Assembly (NCBI GenBank): GCA_965206615.1
Contig: CBDBKI010000005.1
Coordinates: forward strand, 3,038,001 to 3,102,000
DNA: 64,000 bases
Direction: 5' to 3'
Source: VXNE01 sp965206615
GTDB taxonomy: Bacteria > Pseudomonadota > Gammaproteobacteria > Pseudomonadales > Azotimanducaceae
Shown: positions 16,641-25,223 of the stretch, piece after piece
Numbering within the stretch: the first letter of the stretch is position 1
Layout: each line of letters opens with the position of its first letter
The notes under the pieces: model-generated
What the model was told of the DNA's origin: nothing
What the model saw: the letters and a program-made list of their open reading frames with translations, nothing else
The model's database searches: none
Position numbers and translations under genes: made by a program

Positions 16641-17570
16641 ATGACCGAAGACACACCGTCCGTAGACTCCGTGAGGGCGTCCTTCCTGGGACTGCAGGAC
16701 GCCATCGTACGGGCATTCGAACGGCTTGACGGCGCCGCGCGGTTCGTCGGCGAGGACCTCGCGACCGACGGCGGAGGCCTGTCGCGGCCGCGCGTGCTGC
16801 AGGATGGCAACAGGATCGAAAAGGCCGCCGCACACTTCACGCACAGCATCGGCCAGGCCTTGCCGAAGGCCGCCACGGACCGGCGCCCGGAGCTCGCGGG
16901 ACACCCCTTCCAGGCCGTCGCCGTGTCGTGCATCGTCCACGCCCGCAATCCGTACGTCCCCACCACCCACATGAACCTGCGGTTCTTCTTCGTCGAGGCG
17001 GAACCGGCATTCTGGTATTTCGGCGGCGGATTCGATCTGACGCCGTTCTATCCGTTCGAGGAGGATATCGTCCACTGGCATCGCACCGCGCGTGCGGCCT
17101 GCCGGGCCCACGGCGACTTTCACGACGAACTGAAGCGACACTGCGACGCATACTTCTTCCTGCCGCACCGGGGGGAGCCACGCGGCGTGGGCGGTATCTT
17201 CTTCGACGACTGGACGCGCGGCGGCTTCGGGGCGAGCCTGGCGTTCGTCGATAGCGTCGGCGAACACTTCCTTTCGGGCTACGCACCGATCTTCGAACGG
17301 CGGATGGAGCTGCCCTGGGGCGAGCGCGAGGAGATATTCATGCTGATCCGCCGCGGCCGCTACGCCGAGTTCAATCTCGCCGTCGACCGGGGCACTCGCT
17401 ACGGGCTCCAGTCCGGGCGCCGGGTGGAGTCGGTGCTCGCGTCACTGCCACCCCGGGTCCGCTGGGTCTACGACTATCGGCCCGTTCCCGGGTCTCCCGA
17501 GGCGGAGTTGACCGAGAAATTCCTGCCACCAAGAGACTGGCTGCAACCTGTGGATAAAGCTGGGGACTAA
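16641..17570 (+). CDS. hemF: Oxygen-dependent coproporphyrinogen III oxidase
   Basis: A 309-residue cytosolic enzyme converting coproporphyrinogen III to protoporphyrinogen IX with oxygen in heme synthesis. I place the start at the ATG at 16641 (MTEDTPSVDS), which gives the normal family length; an in-frame extension to 16530 would run into the divergent gene. Clear HemF signatures: HARNPYVPTTHMNLRFF, FWYFGGGFDLTPFYPFEED, FFDDWTRGGF, RRGRYAEFNLAVDRGT and YDYRPVPGSPE. It is monocistronic; the next gene is convergent. Confidence 0.97.
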   Translation: MTEDTPSVDSVRASFLGLQDAIVRAFERLDGAARFVGEDLATDGGGLSRPRVLQDGNRIEKAAAHFTHSIGQALPKAATDRRPELAGHPFQAVAVSCIVHARNPYVPTTHMNLRFFFVEAEPAFWYFGGGFDLTPFYPFEEDIVHWHRTARAACRAHGDFHDELKRHCDAYFFLPHRGEPRGVGGIFFDDWTRGGFGASLAFVDSVGEHFLSGYAPIFERRMELPWGEREEIFMLIRRGRYAEFNLAVDRGTRYGLQSGRRVESVLASLPPRVRWVYDYRPVPGSPEAELTEKFLPPRDWLQPVDKAGD

Positions 17571-17894
17571 TTCTTGATCACGGCGGCCAGAAGCGGGTCA
17601 AGATCGTTTGCTACAGTCCCTTTACACTTGTTATCTTCGATAAAACAGTACTTTACAGCTGTTACTTAGAAGAGGTAGAAGGAGCTGGCCGCATTACAGC
17701 CCCTACCGCCGCGACGTGGTGCTGTGCAAAACCCTGCGCACACCCTTGATAGCTCCGCTCTGATGCCCCGCACGTCGGCATGATCCTCGCAAAAATCCTG
17801 CGATCATGCGGATTCGCGCCGCCGGGACCGGTTCTGCCCGACCGATTCCACCGCCGCCTTGAGGACCTGTCTCCGGCCGGCGGCCCCCGGCGCG
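17571..17894. other. Gene-free convergent intergenic with direct repeats
   Basis: Lies between the 3' ends of hemF and the BON lipoprotein gene. No supported ORF. It contains two imperfect copies of a 20-21 bp sequence (17613-17633 and 17645-17664), and a stem TGATC-CGCA/TGCGATCA near 17779-17806. AT content is raised at 17600-17670. Confidence 0.5.
17613..17664. repeat. Two imperfect direct repeats, 32-bp period
   Basis: ACAGTCCCTTTACACTTGTT at 17613 recurs as ACAGTACTTTACAGCTGTTA at 17645 (one gap and a few mismatches). The second copy is also a dyad, AACAG-N10-CTGTT. A 32-bp period is about three helical turns, as seen in paired operators. It is oddly placed, between two convergent genes. 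Confidence 0.45.
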
Positions 17895-18254
17895 CTACTG
17901 ATCCACTTCGTCAGGCGACTCGGGCGGTACCTCCCCCGGGCCGTCGACGTCCAACAGATCCTCGACATCCCTCACGCCCGGAACGCCCCGCGCCACGCGC
18001 AGCGCACGCGTTCGCTGCTCCTCGCTGTTCACGCGACCGCTCAGCGTCACCACGCCCTCGCGGACGTCCACATCGATGCGCAGTCCGTTGACGCCCCGGG
18101 CGAACGTAAGGCCCGTCTTGACTCGTACGTGAATCGCGGAGTCGTCCGTCACCTCGCCCACGGTGCGTCCTTCTTCGGAAACGAGGTAGTTCTTGCATCC
18201 CGCGAGGGACGCGAGCACGATCAATGTGACCAGGCCGCCAACGCTGCTGCGCAC
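17895..18254 (-). CDS. BON-domain lipoprotein
   Basis: A 119-residue protein starting at GTG, with a signal peptide and lipobox (LASLAGC, Cys at about residue 20). A single BON domain follows: DDSAIHVRVKTGL, LRIDVDVREGVVTLSGRV, RALRVARGVPGVRDVED. The family is related to OsmY and YraP and acts at the outer membrane or periplasm, binding phospholipid or supporting envelope stress tolerance. The last 20 residues are acidic and Pro-rich. The gene is divergent from tctC. Confidence 0.85.
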   Translation of the reverse strand: MRSSVGGLVTLIVLASLAGCKNYLVSEEGRTVGEVTDDSAIHVRVKTGLTFARGVNGLRIDVDVREGVVTLSGRVNSEEQRTRALRVARGVPGVRDVEDLLDVDGPGEVPPESPDEVDQ

Positions 18255-18347
18255 ATCGAACTCCGGGGTAGCGAGAAGAGCCGGCGCGACCTTACCATCC
18301 CCATCCCATCCCCATCAAAGGATCATGAACGCGGCCATGCGCATGCG

Positions 18348-18425
18348 AGCGCCCCAAAGCCGGTCCGGCGTTTCGCTGCCGCTGCACGCCGGCTCCGCCT
18401 CCGGCCCAGCCACACCGACCTTGCA
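18348..18425 (+). repeat. 78-bp interspersed repeat, copy 2
   Basis: Same orientation as copy 1 at 6167, 72 of 78 positions identical. The stem here is CCGGCGT/ACGCCGG (18365-18371 with 18386-18392 by alignment), one base pair longer than in copy 1 and with a C-G pair replaced by T-A. It lies in the leader between the divergent BON lipoprotein gene and tctC. Confidence 0.8.
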
Positions 18426-18478
18426 TGGACCAACCGCCGCCGGTCGCTGCGCTCCCTCTGGCGTTTGTTCCATGCAAG
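18420..18478 (+). promoter_or_regulatory. 10-bp inverted repeat enclosing the tctC start
   Basis: CTTGCATGGA at 18420-18429 is exactly repeated in reverse as TCCATGCAAG at 18469-18478. The second arm contains the tctC ATG (18472), so in the mRNA a 10-bp stem with a 39-nt loop would sequester the start codon. Confidence 0.5.
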
Positions 18479-19455
18479 AGCACCGGAGCCGATCGCGCGC
18501 GGTCGTGCAATTCGGCCGGCTCGTTTCGGCATTCCTGATGTACCTGACCCTGGGCGCCGGGGCAGATGACCGCGTGCACCTCGTCATCCCGGTCGCCCCC
18601 GGCGGGGGCGTGGACGGCACCGCACGGGAGTTGGGTCGCACGGTCGAGACGCTGTCGCTGGCGGAACGCGTGTCCTTCGAGAACATCGGCGGCGGTGCCG
18701 ACCGGGCGCTCAGTGTCTTCATCGAGAACCAGGCCCGGTTCCGCGATGCGCTGCTGGTGCACTCGACGCCGCTCGTCATCCGCAACCTGCAACGTCTGTT
18801 CCCGCTCGGCTTTCGCGATCTGACGCCCATCGCCGGGTTGGTCGCGGACTACGGCATCTTCGTCGTGCGACACGATGACCCGGTGGACTCCTGGGACTCC
18901 GTCGTGGCCCGACTCGTGGAGCACCCGGGCGCCGTGGTCACGGGCGGCGGTTCCGCCCGCGGCAGCCTGGATCACATCGTGCTGGCCCTGGCCCTCGGCG
19001 CCGGTGGCGTGGAGGCGCGCCGCGTACGCTATCTTCCGTATGACGGCGGCGGCAAGGCGATGCTCGCACTGCTCGGGGGCGAGGTGGACCTGCTTTCCAC
19101 CGGGCTCGGCGAAACCCTCCCATTCGTGCAGTCGGGCCAGGTGCGCGTGCTCGCGGTCACGGCGCCGCAGCGCGTCGCGGCGGTCCCCGGGGTGCCGACC
19201 CTGACGGAGCTCGGCTATGCGGTCAGCTTCGCGAATTGGCGCGGCGCCTTCGCGCCACCTGGTGTCCCGCCGAGCGTGCGCGACGCGCATATCGACCGGC
19301 TACGTGCCGTCAGCGCCTCCGACGCCTGGGACGCCGCGCTCGCAAAGCACGGCTGGCAGCGCCTTGCCGTGTTCGGCCAGGACTTCACCACCTACCTCGA
19401 AGACCAGGAAACCGTGCTCCGCGCCACGTTGATCGAGCTCGGGTTCGCGCGGTGA
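18472..19455 (+). CDS. tctC: Tripartite tricarboxylate transporter substrate-binding protein TctC
   Basis: A 327-residue periplasmic binding protein of the Bug/TctC family. From the ATG at 18472 it has a signal peptide (LVSAFLMYLTLGAGA), then VIPVAPGGGVDGTARELG, the family start of the mature domain, and later GGEVDLLSTGLGE, VRVLAVTAPQR and VPTLTELGY. It captures a small carboxylate for TctAB. A longer upstream frame would read through the interspersed repeat and is rejected. Its stop overlaps the tctB GTG by 4 nt. The ligand is not predictable. Confidence 0.9.
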   Translation: MQEHRSRSRAVVQFGRLVSAFLMYLTLGAGADDRVHLVIPVAPGGGVDGTARELGRTVETLSLAERVSFENIGGGADRALSVFIENQARFRDALLVHSTPLVIRNLQRLFPLGFRDLTPIAGLVADYGIFVVRHDDPVDSWDSVVARLVEHPGAVVTGGGSARGSLDHIVLALALGAGGVEARRVRYLPYDGGGKAMLALLGGEVDLLSTGLGETLPFVQSGQVRVLAVTAPQRVAAVPGVPTLTELGYAVSFANWRGAFAPPGVPPSVRDAHIDRLRAVSASDAWDAALAKHGWQRLAVFGQDFTTYLEDQETVLRATLIELGFAR

Positions 19456-19886
19456 CGCGGCGGCTCCTGCCGCTGGCTCTGCTGGTCGTCGCCGGCGGCT
19501 ACCTGTGGGCGGCGGCCGGCATACCGCTCGATCCCTGGTCGCTCGAGGAAACGGTCAATGCCCGCACCCTGCCCCTCGTGTGCGGGTCCCTGCTCGCGCT
19601 ATTCGCCGCCGGCATGGCGGTCCGAGGCGTGCAGGTGCGCGCTCGGGTCCACCGTTTCGGTCCCCTTCTGGGCACCGTCGCGTGCGTGCTCGGCTTCATC
19701 GTCGCCATCCCCTTCGCCGGCCTGTGGCCGTCGCTGGCCGGCTTCCTGCTTGCCGCTCTCGCAACGTTGGGAGAGCGGCGCCCCGCCGTCCTGATCGGGG
19801 CACCCGTCGGGACCGCGTTGGCCGGATGGTCCCTCGTCGAGTTCCTGCTCGGCGTCTATATCCACCCCGGCGCGTGGTGGACCTGA
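19452..19886 (+). CDS. tctB: Tripartite tricarboxylate transporter small subunit TctB
   Basis: A 144-residue membrane protein with four predicted helices (LLPLALLVVAGGYLWAAA; LPLVCGSLLALFAAGMAV; LLGTVACVLGFIVAIPF; PVGTALAGWSLVEFLLGVY). GTG start overlapping the tctC stop; its own TGA overlaps the tctA ATG by one base. Size, topology and position between tctC and tctA identify it; TctB sequences are poorly conserved. It supports the large subunit in sodium- or proton-driven carboxylate uptake. Confidence 0.88.
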   Translation: MTRRLLPLALLVVAGGYLWAAAGIPLDPWSLEETVNARTLPLVCGSLLALFAAGMAVRGVQVRARVHRFGPLLGTVACVLGFIVAIPFAGLWPSLAGFLLAALATLGERRPAVLIGAPVGTALAGWSLVEFLLGVYIHPGAWWT

Positions 19887-21376
19887 TGTGGGAAGGCATT
19901 TCGGTGGGCCTCGCGACGGCCCTCGACCCCGCAAACCTCGCGTGGGTCGTCCTCGGCTGTCTCGCCGGCACGCTGATCGGCATGTTGCCGGGACTCGGGC
20001 CTATCACTGCCATCGCGCTGATGATTCCCGTCAGCTACTCGATGGACCCCGCGGCCGGTCTGATCATGATGGCCGGCGTCTACTACGGAGCCGTGTTCGG
20101 CGGTTCCACGTCCTCCATCCTGATCAACGCGCCCGGCGTGGCGTCGACCGTCGCGACCTCGTTCGACGGCTATCCCATGGCGCGCGCCGGCGAGGCCGGA
20201 CGGGCGCTGGCCATCGCAGCCTACGCATCGTTCACGGGTGGACTGTTCGGCGCCATCGCCCTGTTGCTCTTCGCCGGGGTCCTCGCAGCCTGGGCCACGG
20301 CGTTCCGGTCCCCGGACTACACCCTGATCCTGATCCTGGCCCTCTCGAGCATCGCGGCCTTTGCGGAACGCGGGCAGGTGGCCAAGTCCTGCGTGGCCGC
20401 CCTCCTCGGCCTCATGCTCGGCACCGTCGGGGCGGACCCGGAGAGCGGCGTTCCGCGGTTCACGTTCGGCCGTCTCGACCTGATGGACGGCATCGCCTTC
20501 ATCCTGGTGGCCATGGCCACCTTCGCGCTGGCCGACGCCTTCCACCTGCTCACTCGCGGGACGGACACCGGTCCGCCCGCACGCGCGGGACGCAACGTGC
20601 GCCTCGCGCCCGGCGATGCGCGCGCCATCGCGCCCACGATTGGCAGGAATTCCGTGCTGGGGTTCCTGGTGGGCGTGCTACCGGGAGCGGGAGCGACGCT
20701 GGCGAGCTTCTTCGCCTACACCTTCGAAAAGCGCTTCAGCGCGAACCCGGCCTGCGGCATCGCGGCGCCGGAGTCCGCCAACAACGCCGCGTGCATGGGG
20801 TCGTTCGTGCCCCTGCTGACGCTCGGCATTCCCGGCTCGGGCACGACGGCCGTCCTGCTCGGGGTCATGCTGAGCCTCGGCATCCAGCCGGGGCCGCGGT
20901 TGCTCGATACGGACCCCGCCGCATTCTGGGGCGTGATCGTGTCCATGTATGTCGGCAACCTCGTGCTGCTCGCGCTGAACCTGCCGCTGATTCCGTACCT
21001 CTCCCGCCTGATCCGGATCTCGCGACCGGTGCTGATCCCGTTCGTCGTCGCCTTCTCGCTGGTCGGCGTCTACCTCACGACGCTGAACGACTTCGATCTG
21101 TACGTGATGCTCGGCCTGGCCGCCGGGGCATTGGTGCTGCGCTGGGCCGGTTTCCCGCTGGCGCCGCTTCTGCTCGGCTTCATCCTGAGCGGCATGCTCG
21201 AGGAGAACCTGCGGCGGACGCTGTATCTCGCGGACGGTTCCTGGGGCTTCCTGGTCGAGCGACCGCTGACCCTCGTACTCGCGGTCGCTTGCGCCGCCGT
21301 CTGGATCGCACCCGTCCGGCGAGCCTGGCGAGGCAGGGCTGACGGTACCCGCAACCCCGCCGCCGGCGCCGGCTGA
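19886..21376 (+). CDS. tctA: Tripartite tricarboxylate transporter permease TctA
   Basis: A 496-residue inner-membrane permease with about 10-12 helices. Conserved family motifs are GCLAGTLIGMLPGLGPITAI near the N-terminus, YYGAVFGGSTSSILIN, APESANNAA and LTLGIPGSGTTAVLLG. The start ATG overlaps the tctB stop. Together tctCBA encode a complete secondary transporter dependent on a high-affinity binding protein. No TctDE two-component regulator is adjacent. Confidence 0.95.
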   Translation: MWEGISVGLATALDPANLAWVVLGCLAGTLIGMLPGLGPITAIALMIPVSYSMDPAAGLIMMAGVYYGAVFGGSTSSILINAPGVASTVATSFDGYPMARAGEAGRALAIAAYASFTGGLFGAIALLLFAGVLAAWATAFRSPDYTLILILALSSIAAFAERGQVAKSCVAALLGLMLGTVGADPESGVPRFTFGRLDLMDGIAFILVAMATFALADAFHLLTRGTDTGPPARAGRNVRLAPGDARAIAPTIGRNSVLGFLVGVLPGAGATLASFFAYTFEKRFSANPACGIAAPESANNAACMGSFVPLLTLGIPGSGTTAVLLGVMLSLGIQPGPRLLDTDPAAFWGVIVSMYVGNLVLLALNLPLIPYLSRLIRISRPVLIPFVVAFSLVGVYLTTLNDFDLYVMLGLAAGALVLRWAGFPLAPLLLGFILSGMLEENLRRTLYLADGSWGFLVERPLTLVLAVACAAVWIAPVRRAWRGRADGTRNPAAGAG

Positions 21377-21471
21377 ACGCGCGGCCGGCAGCCATTCCGC
21401 AGCCGATGCGATTCGGTTAACATCGGCGGCGCAACAAGCGGGCGACCGCGGCATTCAAGGGGAGATCCGTC

Positions 21472-21873
21472 GTGCGAAGGTCACACAGCGGCGACGAAGG
21501 CGAAGAACAGATCAACCTGACGCCCATGCTGGACGTCGTGTTCATCATGCTCATCTTCTTCATCGTGACGGCCACGTTCGTCAAGGAAGTGGGGCTCGAC
21601 GTCAACCAGCCGGAGGACGACAAGCCCAAGACCGTCGACCCGGACAAGCGCAGCATCGTCGTGCGGATCACGAACCGCGACCGTATCATCATCGCCCAGC
21701 GGGACGTCGACTGGCGCGCCGTACGCGCCAACATCGAGCGTCTGCACGCGGAGAACCCCGAAGCCCCCGTCGTGATCCAGCCCCATCCGGATTCGAGGAC
21801 CGAAAGCATGATCCACGTCATGGACTCGGCCCGCCAGGCAGGAGTATTCAACGTATCGCTCGCGGGCTCCTGA
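21472..21873 (+). CDS. ExbD/TolR family biopolymer transport protein
   Basis: A 133-residue protein with one N-terminal transmembrane helix carrying the conserved Asp: INLTPMLDVVFIMLIFFIV. A periplasmic domain follows (RSIVVRITNRDRIIIAQRDV, VVIQPHPDSRTESMIHVMD). ExbD partners an ExbB proton channel to energise TonB or Tol systems. Start GTG at 21472 with a good AGGGGAGA ribosome site. No exbB or tonB is adjacent, so this is an orphan copy. Confidence 0.88.
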   Translation: MRRSHSGDEGEEQINLTPMLDVVFIMLIFFIVTATFVKEVGLDVNQPEDDKPKTVDPDKRSIVVRITNRDRIIIAQRDVDWRAVRANIERLHAENPEAPVVIQPHPDSRTESMIHVMDSARQAGVFNVSLAGS

Positions 21874-21916
21874 CGCGGCCCGACCGCGTCCCCGGGAGGA
21901 TTCGCGTCCGCGGCCG

Positions 21917-22915
21917 TTGATCGACCTCCGCTCCGACACCGTCACCAGACCGACCCCCGCCATGCGACAGGCCATGGCGGTGGCCGAAGTGGGCGACGAC
22001 GTGTATGGCGAAGACCCGACGGTCAACGCGCTGGAAGCGCATGCGGCGGCCACCCTGGGGCTCGAGGCCGGGCTGTTCGTGGCGAGCGGCACCCAGGCGA
22101 ACCTCTGCGCCCTGCTGTCCCACTGCGAGCGTGGCGAGGAGTTCATCGCCGGACACTCCGCCCATACCTACCTGTTCGAAGGCGGTGGCGCGGCGGTGCT
22201 CGGCGGGATTCAACCGCAGCCCATCCCGTTCGAGGCAGACGGCACGCTGGACCTGACCACGGCCGCGAACGTCGTCAAACCCGACGACTACCACTTCGCC
22301 CGCACCCGCCTGCTATGTCTCGAGAACACCCAGGCCGGCAAGGCACTGCCGACGGACTACTTTCCCGAAGCACGTGCCTTCTGCGAGGCGCGCGGGCTGG
22401 CGCTGCACCTCGACGGCGCGCGCCTGTTCAACGCGGCCGCGGCGTGTGGCGTCGAGGCGGCGGAGATCGCGCGCCACGCGGATTCGGTCTCGTTCTGCCT
22501 GTCCAAGGGGCTCGGGGCGCCGGCCGGCTCCGTGCTCGTCGGGCGCGCGGACTTCGTGCGCCGCGCCCGGCGCTGGCGCAAGATGCTGGGCGGCGGCATG
22601 CGCCAGGCCGGCATATTGGCGGCCGCCGGCCTGTTCGCTCTCGACCACCACGTCGAGCGGCTGCGCGAGGATCACGACCGGGCAACCCGGCTGGCCGAGG
22701 GCCTGCGACACGTCTCCGGCGGCCGATATGCGCAGGGCATCACCTGCCACACGAACATGGTTTTCGTCGGCCCGGAACTCGCGACCCGGGAAGACGCGCT
22801 GCGCGAACGGGGCGTCTGCATAGAGGACAACCGGTGGGTGCTGCACCTCGACGTCAACGACGACGATGTCCAGCGTGTGCTGGAGGCGGTCAGCTCGTTA
22901 CCAGCCCCGCGATAG
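21917..22915 (+). CDS. ltaE: Low-specificity L-threonine aldolase
   Basis: A 332-residue PLP enzyme cleaving L-threonine or allo-threonine to glycine and acetaldehyde. It starts at a TTG (IDLRSDTVTRPTPAM is the canonical N-terminus of the family) with GGGAGGA 17 nt upstream, somewhat far. Key regions: GDDVYGEDPTVN, LHLDGARLFNAA and the PLP lysine in SFCLSKGLGAPAGS. The 3' end overlaps the convergent nucleoside transporter gene by 26 bp. Confidence 0.92.
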   Translation: MIDLRSDTVTRPTPAMRQAMAVAEVGDDVYGEDPTVNALEAHAAATLGLEAGLFVASGTQANLCALLSHCERGEEFIAGHSAHTYLFEGGGAAVLGGIQPQPIPFEADGTLDLTTAANVVKPDDYHFARTRLLCLENTQAGKALPTDYFPEARAFCEARGLALHLDGARLFNAAAACGVEAAEIARHADSVSFCLSKGLGAPAGSVLVGRADFVRRARRWRKMLGGGMRQAGILAAAGLFALDHHVERLREDHDRATRLAEGLRHVSGGRYAQGITCHTNMVFVGPELATREDALRERGVCIEDNRWVLHLDVNDDDVQRVLEAVSSLPAPR

Positions 22916-24125
22916 ACCCGGTCATGCAGGCCACGATCGTTCCCGAGATCAATGTGCGGGGCGCAAGGCGCAGGACTTCGGCCCGTCGCTCCGGAACGAG
23001 TGCCGACAGACCGCCGACGAGAATGCCGACGCTGCCGAAGTTCGTGAAACCGCATAACCCGTAGGTCAGGATGAGACGGGTCCGCGGGCCTACCTCGCCC
23101 GCGTCCGCGGCGCCGAGTTGTATATAGGCGATGAGTTCGTTGAGCACGACCTTGACGCCCAGCAGCGTCCCCGCGAACGGCGCTTCCGCCCACTCGATGC
23201 CCATGAGCCACGCCACCGGCGCGAACGCCCAGCCCACCATGCGTTCGAGCGTCAGGGCCGCGCCGCCGAGGACCAGCGCCGACAGCAGATGGTTGACGAG
23301 CGCGACCAGGCTCACGAGCACGATCACCATCGCGCCGACGTTCACCACCAGGCGCAGCCCGTCGGCGGTCCCGCGGGTGATCGCGTCCATCACGCTCGCG
23401 TAACGCAGGCCCTCCTCCGGGTCGCCGCCAACCGTTGCGTCGCCCTCGGGAATCATCACCCGGGCGACCACGACGGCCCCGATCACGTTCACTACCGACG
23501 CGATCAGCACGTGACCGAGCGCTCCTTCGATCACGTCCGTCAACAGGTTGGCGTACAGCACCATGATGGAGCCGGCAACCGTGGACATGCCGCAGGTCAT
23601 CACGACGAAGAGTTCGGATCGGGACAGGCGCGCGAGGTGCGCCCGAATGGCGAGCGGCGCCTCCACCATGCCGAGAAAGACGCTGGCCGACGCGGCGACG
23701 CCCACCGCGCCGCCCACGCCCAACGAGCGCTTGAGCGCCCAGGCAAAGCCGCGGATCACGATCGGCAACACGCGCCAATGCCACAGCAGCGCCACGAGCA
23801 CGCTGAAGACCAGGATCTGCGGCAGGATGCGGAAGGCGAAAATGTAGGGCGCGGACTCTGCCGTCAGCAGGAAGGGAGACTCGCCTCCGCCCAGGAACCC
23901 GAACATGAGAGATGCACCCGCCATCGTGGCCGTCTCGATGGCGTCGACCACGTGGTTCAGCACGAGCAGTACGTCGCGTGCCCCGGGCACGCGCAACAGC
24001 AGGAACGCGATGGCGAACTGGATGGCGAGGCCCGCGGCGACCGGCCACGCCCGCACCTCCCGGCGTCCTTCGCTGAGCAGCCAGGCCAACCCCAGGAAAA
24101 CCAGAATCCCGAGGATTCCTTGCAC
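22890..24125 (-). CDS. nupC: Concentrative nucleoside transporter (CNT/NupC family)
   Basis: A 411-residue inner-membrane nucleoside:cation symporter. I take the GTG at 24125, preceded by a strong GGAGGAGG six bases upstream; the frame runs further to 24260 but the extra 45 residues are not membrane-like. Family motifs: FGFLGGGESPF, FVVMTCGMSTVAGS, FLGMVEAPLAIRAHL (nucleoside site) and YGLCGFTNFGSVGI near the C-terminus. It is divergent from a PfkB-type kinase, forming a likely nucleoside salvage unit. Confidence 0.92.
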   Translation of the reverse strand: MQGILGILVFLGLAWLLSEGRREVRAWPVAAGLAIQFAIAFLLLRVPGARDVLLVLNHVVDAIETATMAGASLMFGFLGGGESPFLLTAESAPYIFAFRILPQILVFSVLVALLWHWRVLPIVIRGFAWALKRSLGVGGAVGVAASASVFLGMVEAPLAIRAHLARLSRSELFVVMTCGMSTVAGSIMVLYANLLTDVIEGALGHVLIASVVNVIGAVVVARVMIPEGDATVGGDPEEGLRYASVMDAITRGTADGLRLVVNVGAMVIVLVSLVALVNHLLSALVLGGAALTLERMVGWAFAPVAWLMGIEWAEAPFAGTLLGVKVVLNELIAYIQLGAADAGEVGPRTRLILTYGLCGFTNFGSVGILVGGLSALVPERRAEVLRLAPRTLISGTIVACMTGSIAGLVTS

Positions 24126-24210
24126 CCGCCTCCTCCGCTGAATCAGTACGGCGCAACGCCCCGCAACGGAGCCTGCCGGCGCCGTCCCCGCCAGCCACGC
24201 CTGACGCGCG

Positions 24211-24227
24211 TGGAACAAACGGTTCCA
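24211..24227. promoter_or_regulatory. Putative operator between nupC and the PfkB kinase gene
   Basis: TGGAAC-AAACG-GTTCCA is a perfect 6-bp inverted repeat with a 5-nt centre in the 141-bp divergent intergenic. Its position suits joint control of the transporter and kinase genes. The regulator is unknown. Confidence 0.4.
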
Positions 24228-24266
24228 GTCGCTTAGGCTCCCGGCAACGTCCGTCGCCATGCAAGT

Positions 24267-25223
24267 ATGTCACGCCTGTCCGCACGCATCCTCGTCACCG
24301 GCACGCTCGCGATCGACTACGCCGCGGACTACGGCGGTCGCTTCGACGACCTTCCACGGCACGCGGGAATCAACCTGTCGATACACCTCGACCGCATCGA
24401 ACGCCATTTCGGGGGCTGTGCGATGAACATCGTCTACGGCCTGGCGCTGCTCGGCCATGCTCCCGTGCCCTTCGTCTTCGTGGGCGAGGACCGGGATGCA
24501 GCCTACGCGCGCCATCTCGACGCCCTCGGCGTGGACCAGGGCGGCATCGTCGAAGTCCCCGGCGCCCGGTATTCCTCCCACGCCTTCGTGTTCACGGACC
24601 GTGACGGGAACCAGTTCACGGGCTTCTACCCGGGCCCGGCGCGCACCGGGGATTTCGCCGAACGCCTCGCGGACTTCGTCCGAACGCGTGACTTCGACTA
24701 CGCGATCCTCGCCCCGGACGTCGCAGCGAACATGATCGCCGCGGCGCGCGTCATGAACGCCGCGTGTATCCCGTTTCTCTGCGACCCGGGACAGGGGCTC
24801 ACGGACTTCACGGCGGGCGAAGCGCGCGAGCTCGTCGGCCTCTCGCGCGAACTGATCGTCAACCGCTACGAGTTCGACACCCTCAAGACGTATTGCGGCG
24901 AAGATCCTTCGCCGAGCCTCGAGTACCTGATCGTCACGGCCGGCGCCGATGGGGCGTTTTGCGGAGAGGTGGCTGTCCCCGCGGCTCCCGCACAACGCAT
25001 CGCCGATCCAACAGGCTGCGGCGACGCCTTTCGCACGGGATTCGTGCACGCACGCCAGCTTGGCGCCTCGTTACGCGACGCGATGCGGTCCGGCGCCTGC
25101 GCGGCCGCGATCAAGATCGAGACGGCCGGCACGCAACGGCATCGTCTCGACGACTTCCGCCGCAGGTACGAAGCGGCCTGGGACGAAACGCCGGACTGGC
25201 TGGGTAGGGGAACTCCGGCATGA
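24267..25223 (+). CDS. PfkB family kinase, adenosine kinase-like
   Basis: A 318-residue ribokinase-fold kinase. The substrate-binding half has FGGCAMNIVYGLALLG; the C-terminal signature DPTGCGDAFRTGF holds the catalytic Asp and anion hole. In overall layout (ILVTGTLAIDYAADY at the start, YPGPARTGDF in the middle) it resembles bacterial and archaeal adenosine/nucleoside kinases more than sugar kinases. Divergence from nupC supports a nucleoside substrate. Its stop overlaps the next gene as ATGA. Confidence 0.85.
   Translation: MSRLSARILVTGTLAIDYAADYGGRFDDLPRHAGINLSIHLDRIERHFGGCAMNIVYGLALLGHAPVPFVFVGEDRDAAYARHLDALGVDQGGIVEVPGARYSSHAFVFTDRDGNQFTGFYPGPARTGDFAERLADFVRTRDFDYAILAPDVAANMIAAARVMNAACIPFLCDPGQGLTDFTAGEARELVGLSRELIVNRYEFDTLKTYCGEDPSPSLEYLIVTAGADGAFCGEVAVPAAPAQRIADPTGCGDAFRTGFVHARQLGASLRDAMRSGACAAAIKIETAGTQRHRLDDFRRRYEAAWDETPDWLGRGTPA

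Noticed and set aside
17780..18091. 103-codon plus-strand ORF after hemF
   Set aside because: Most of it is antisense to the BON lipoprotein; Pro/Arg-rich shadow composition.
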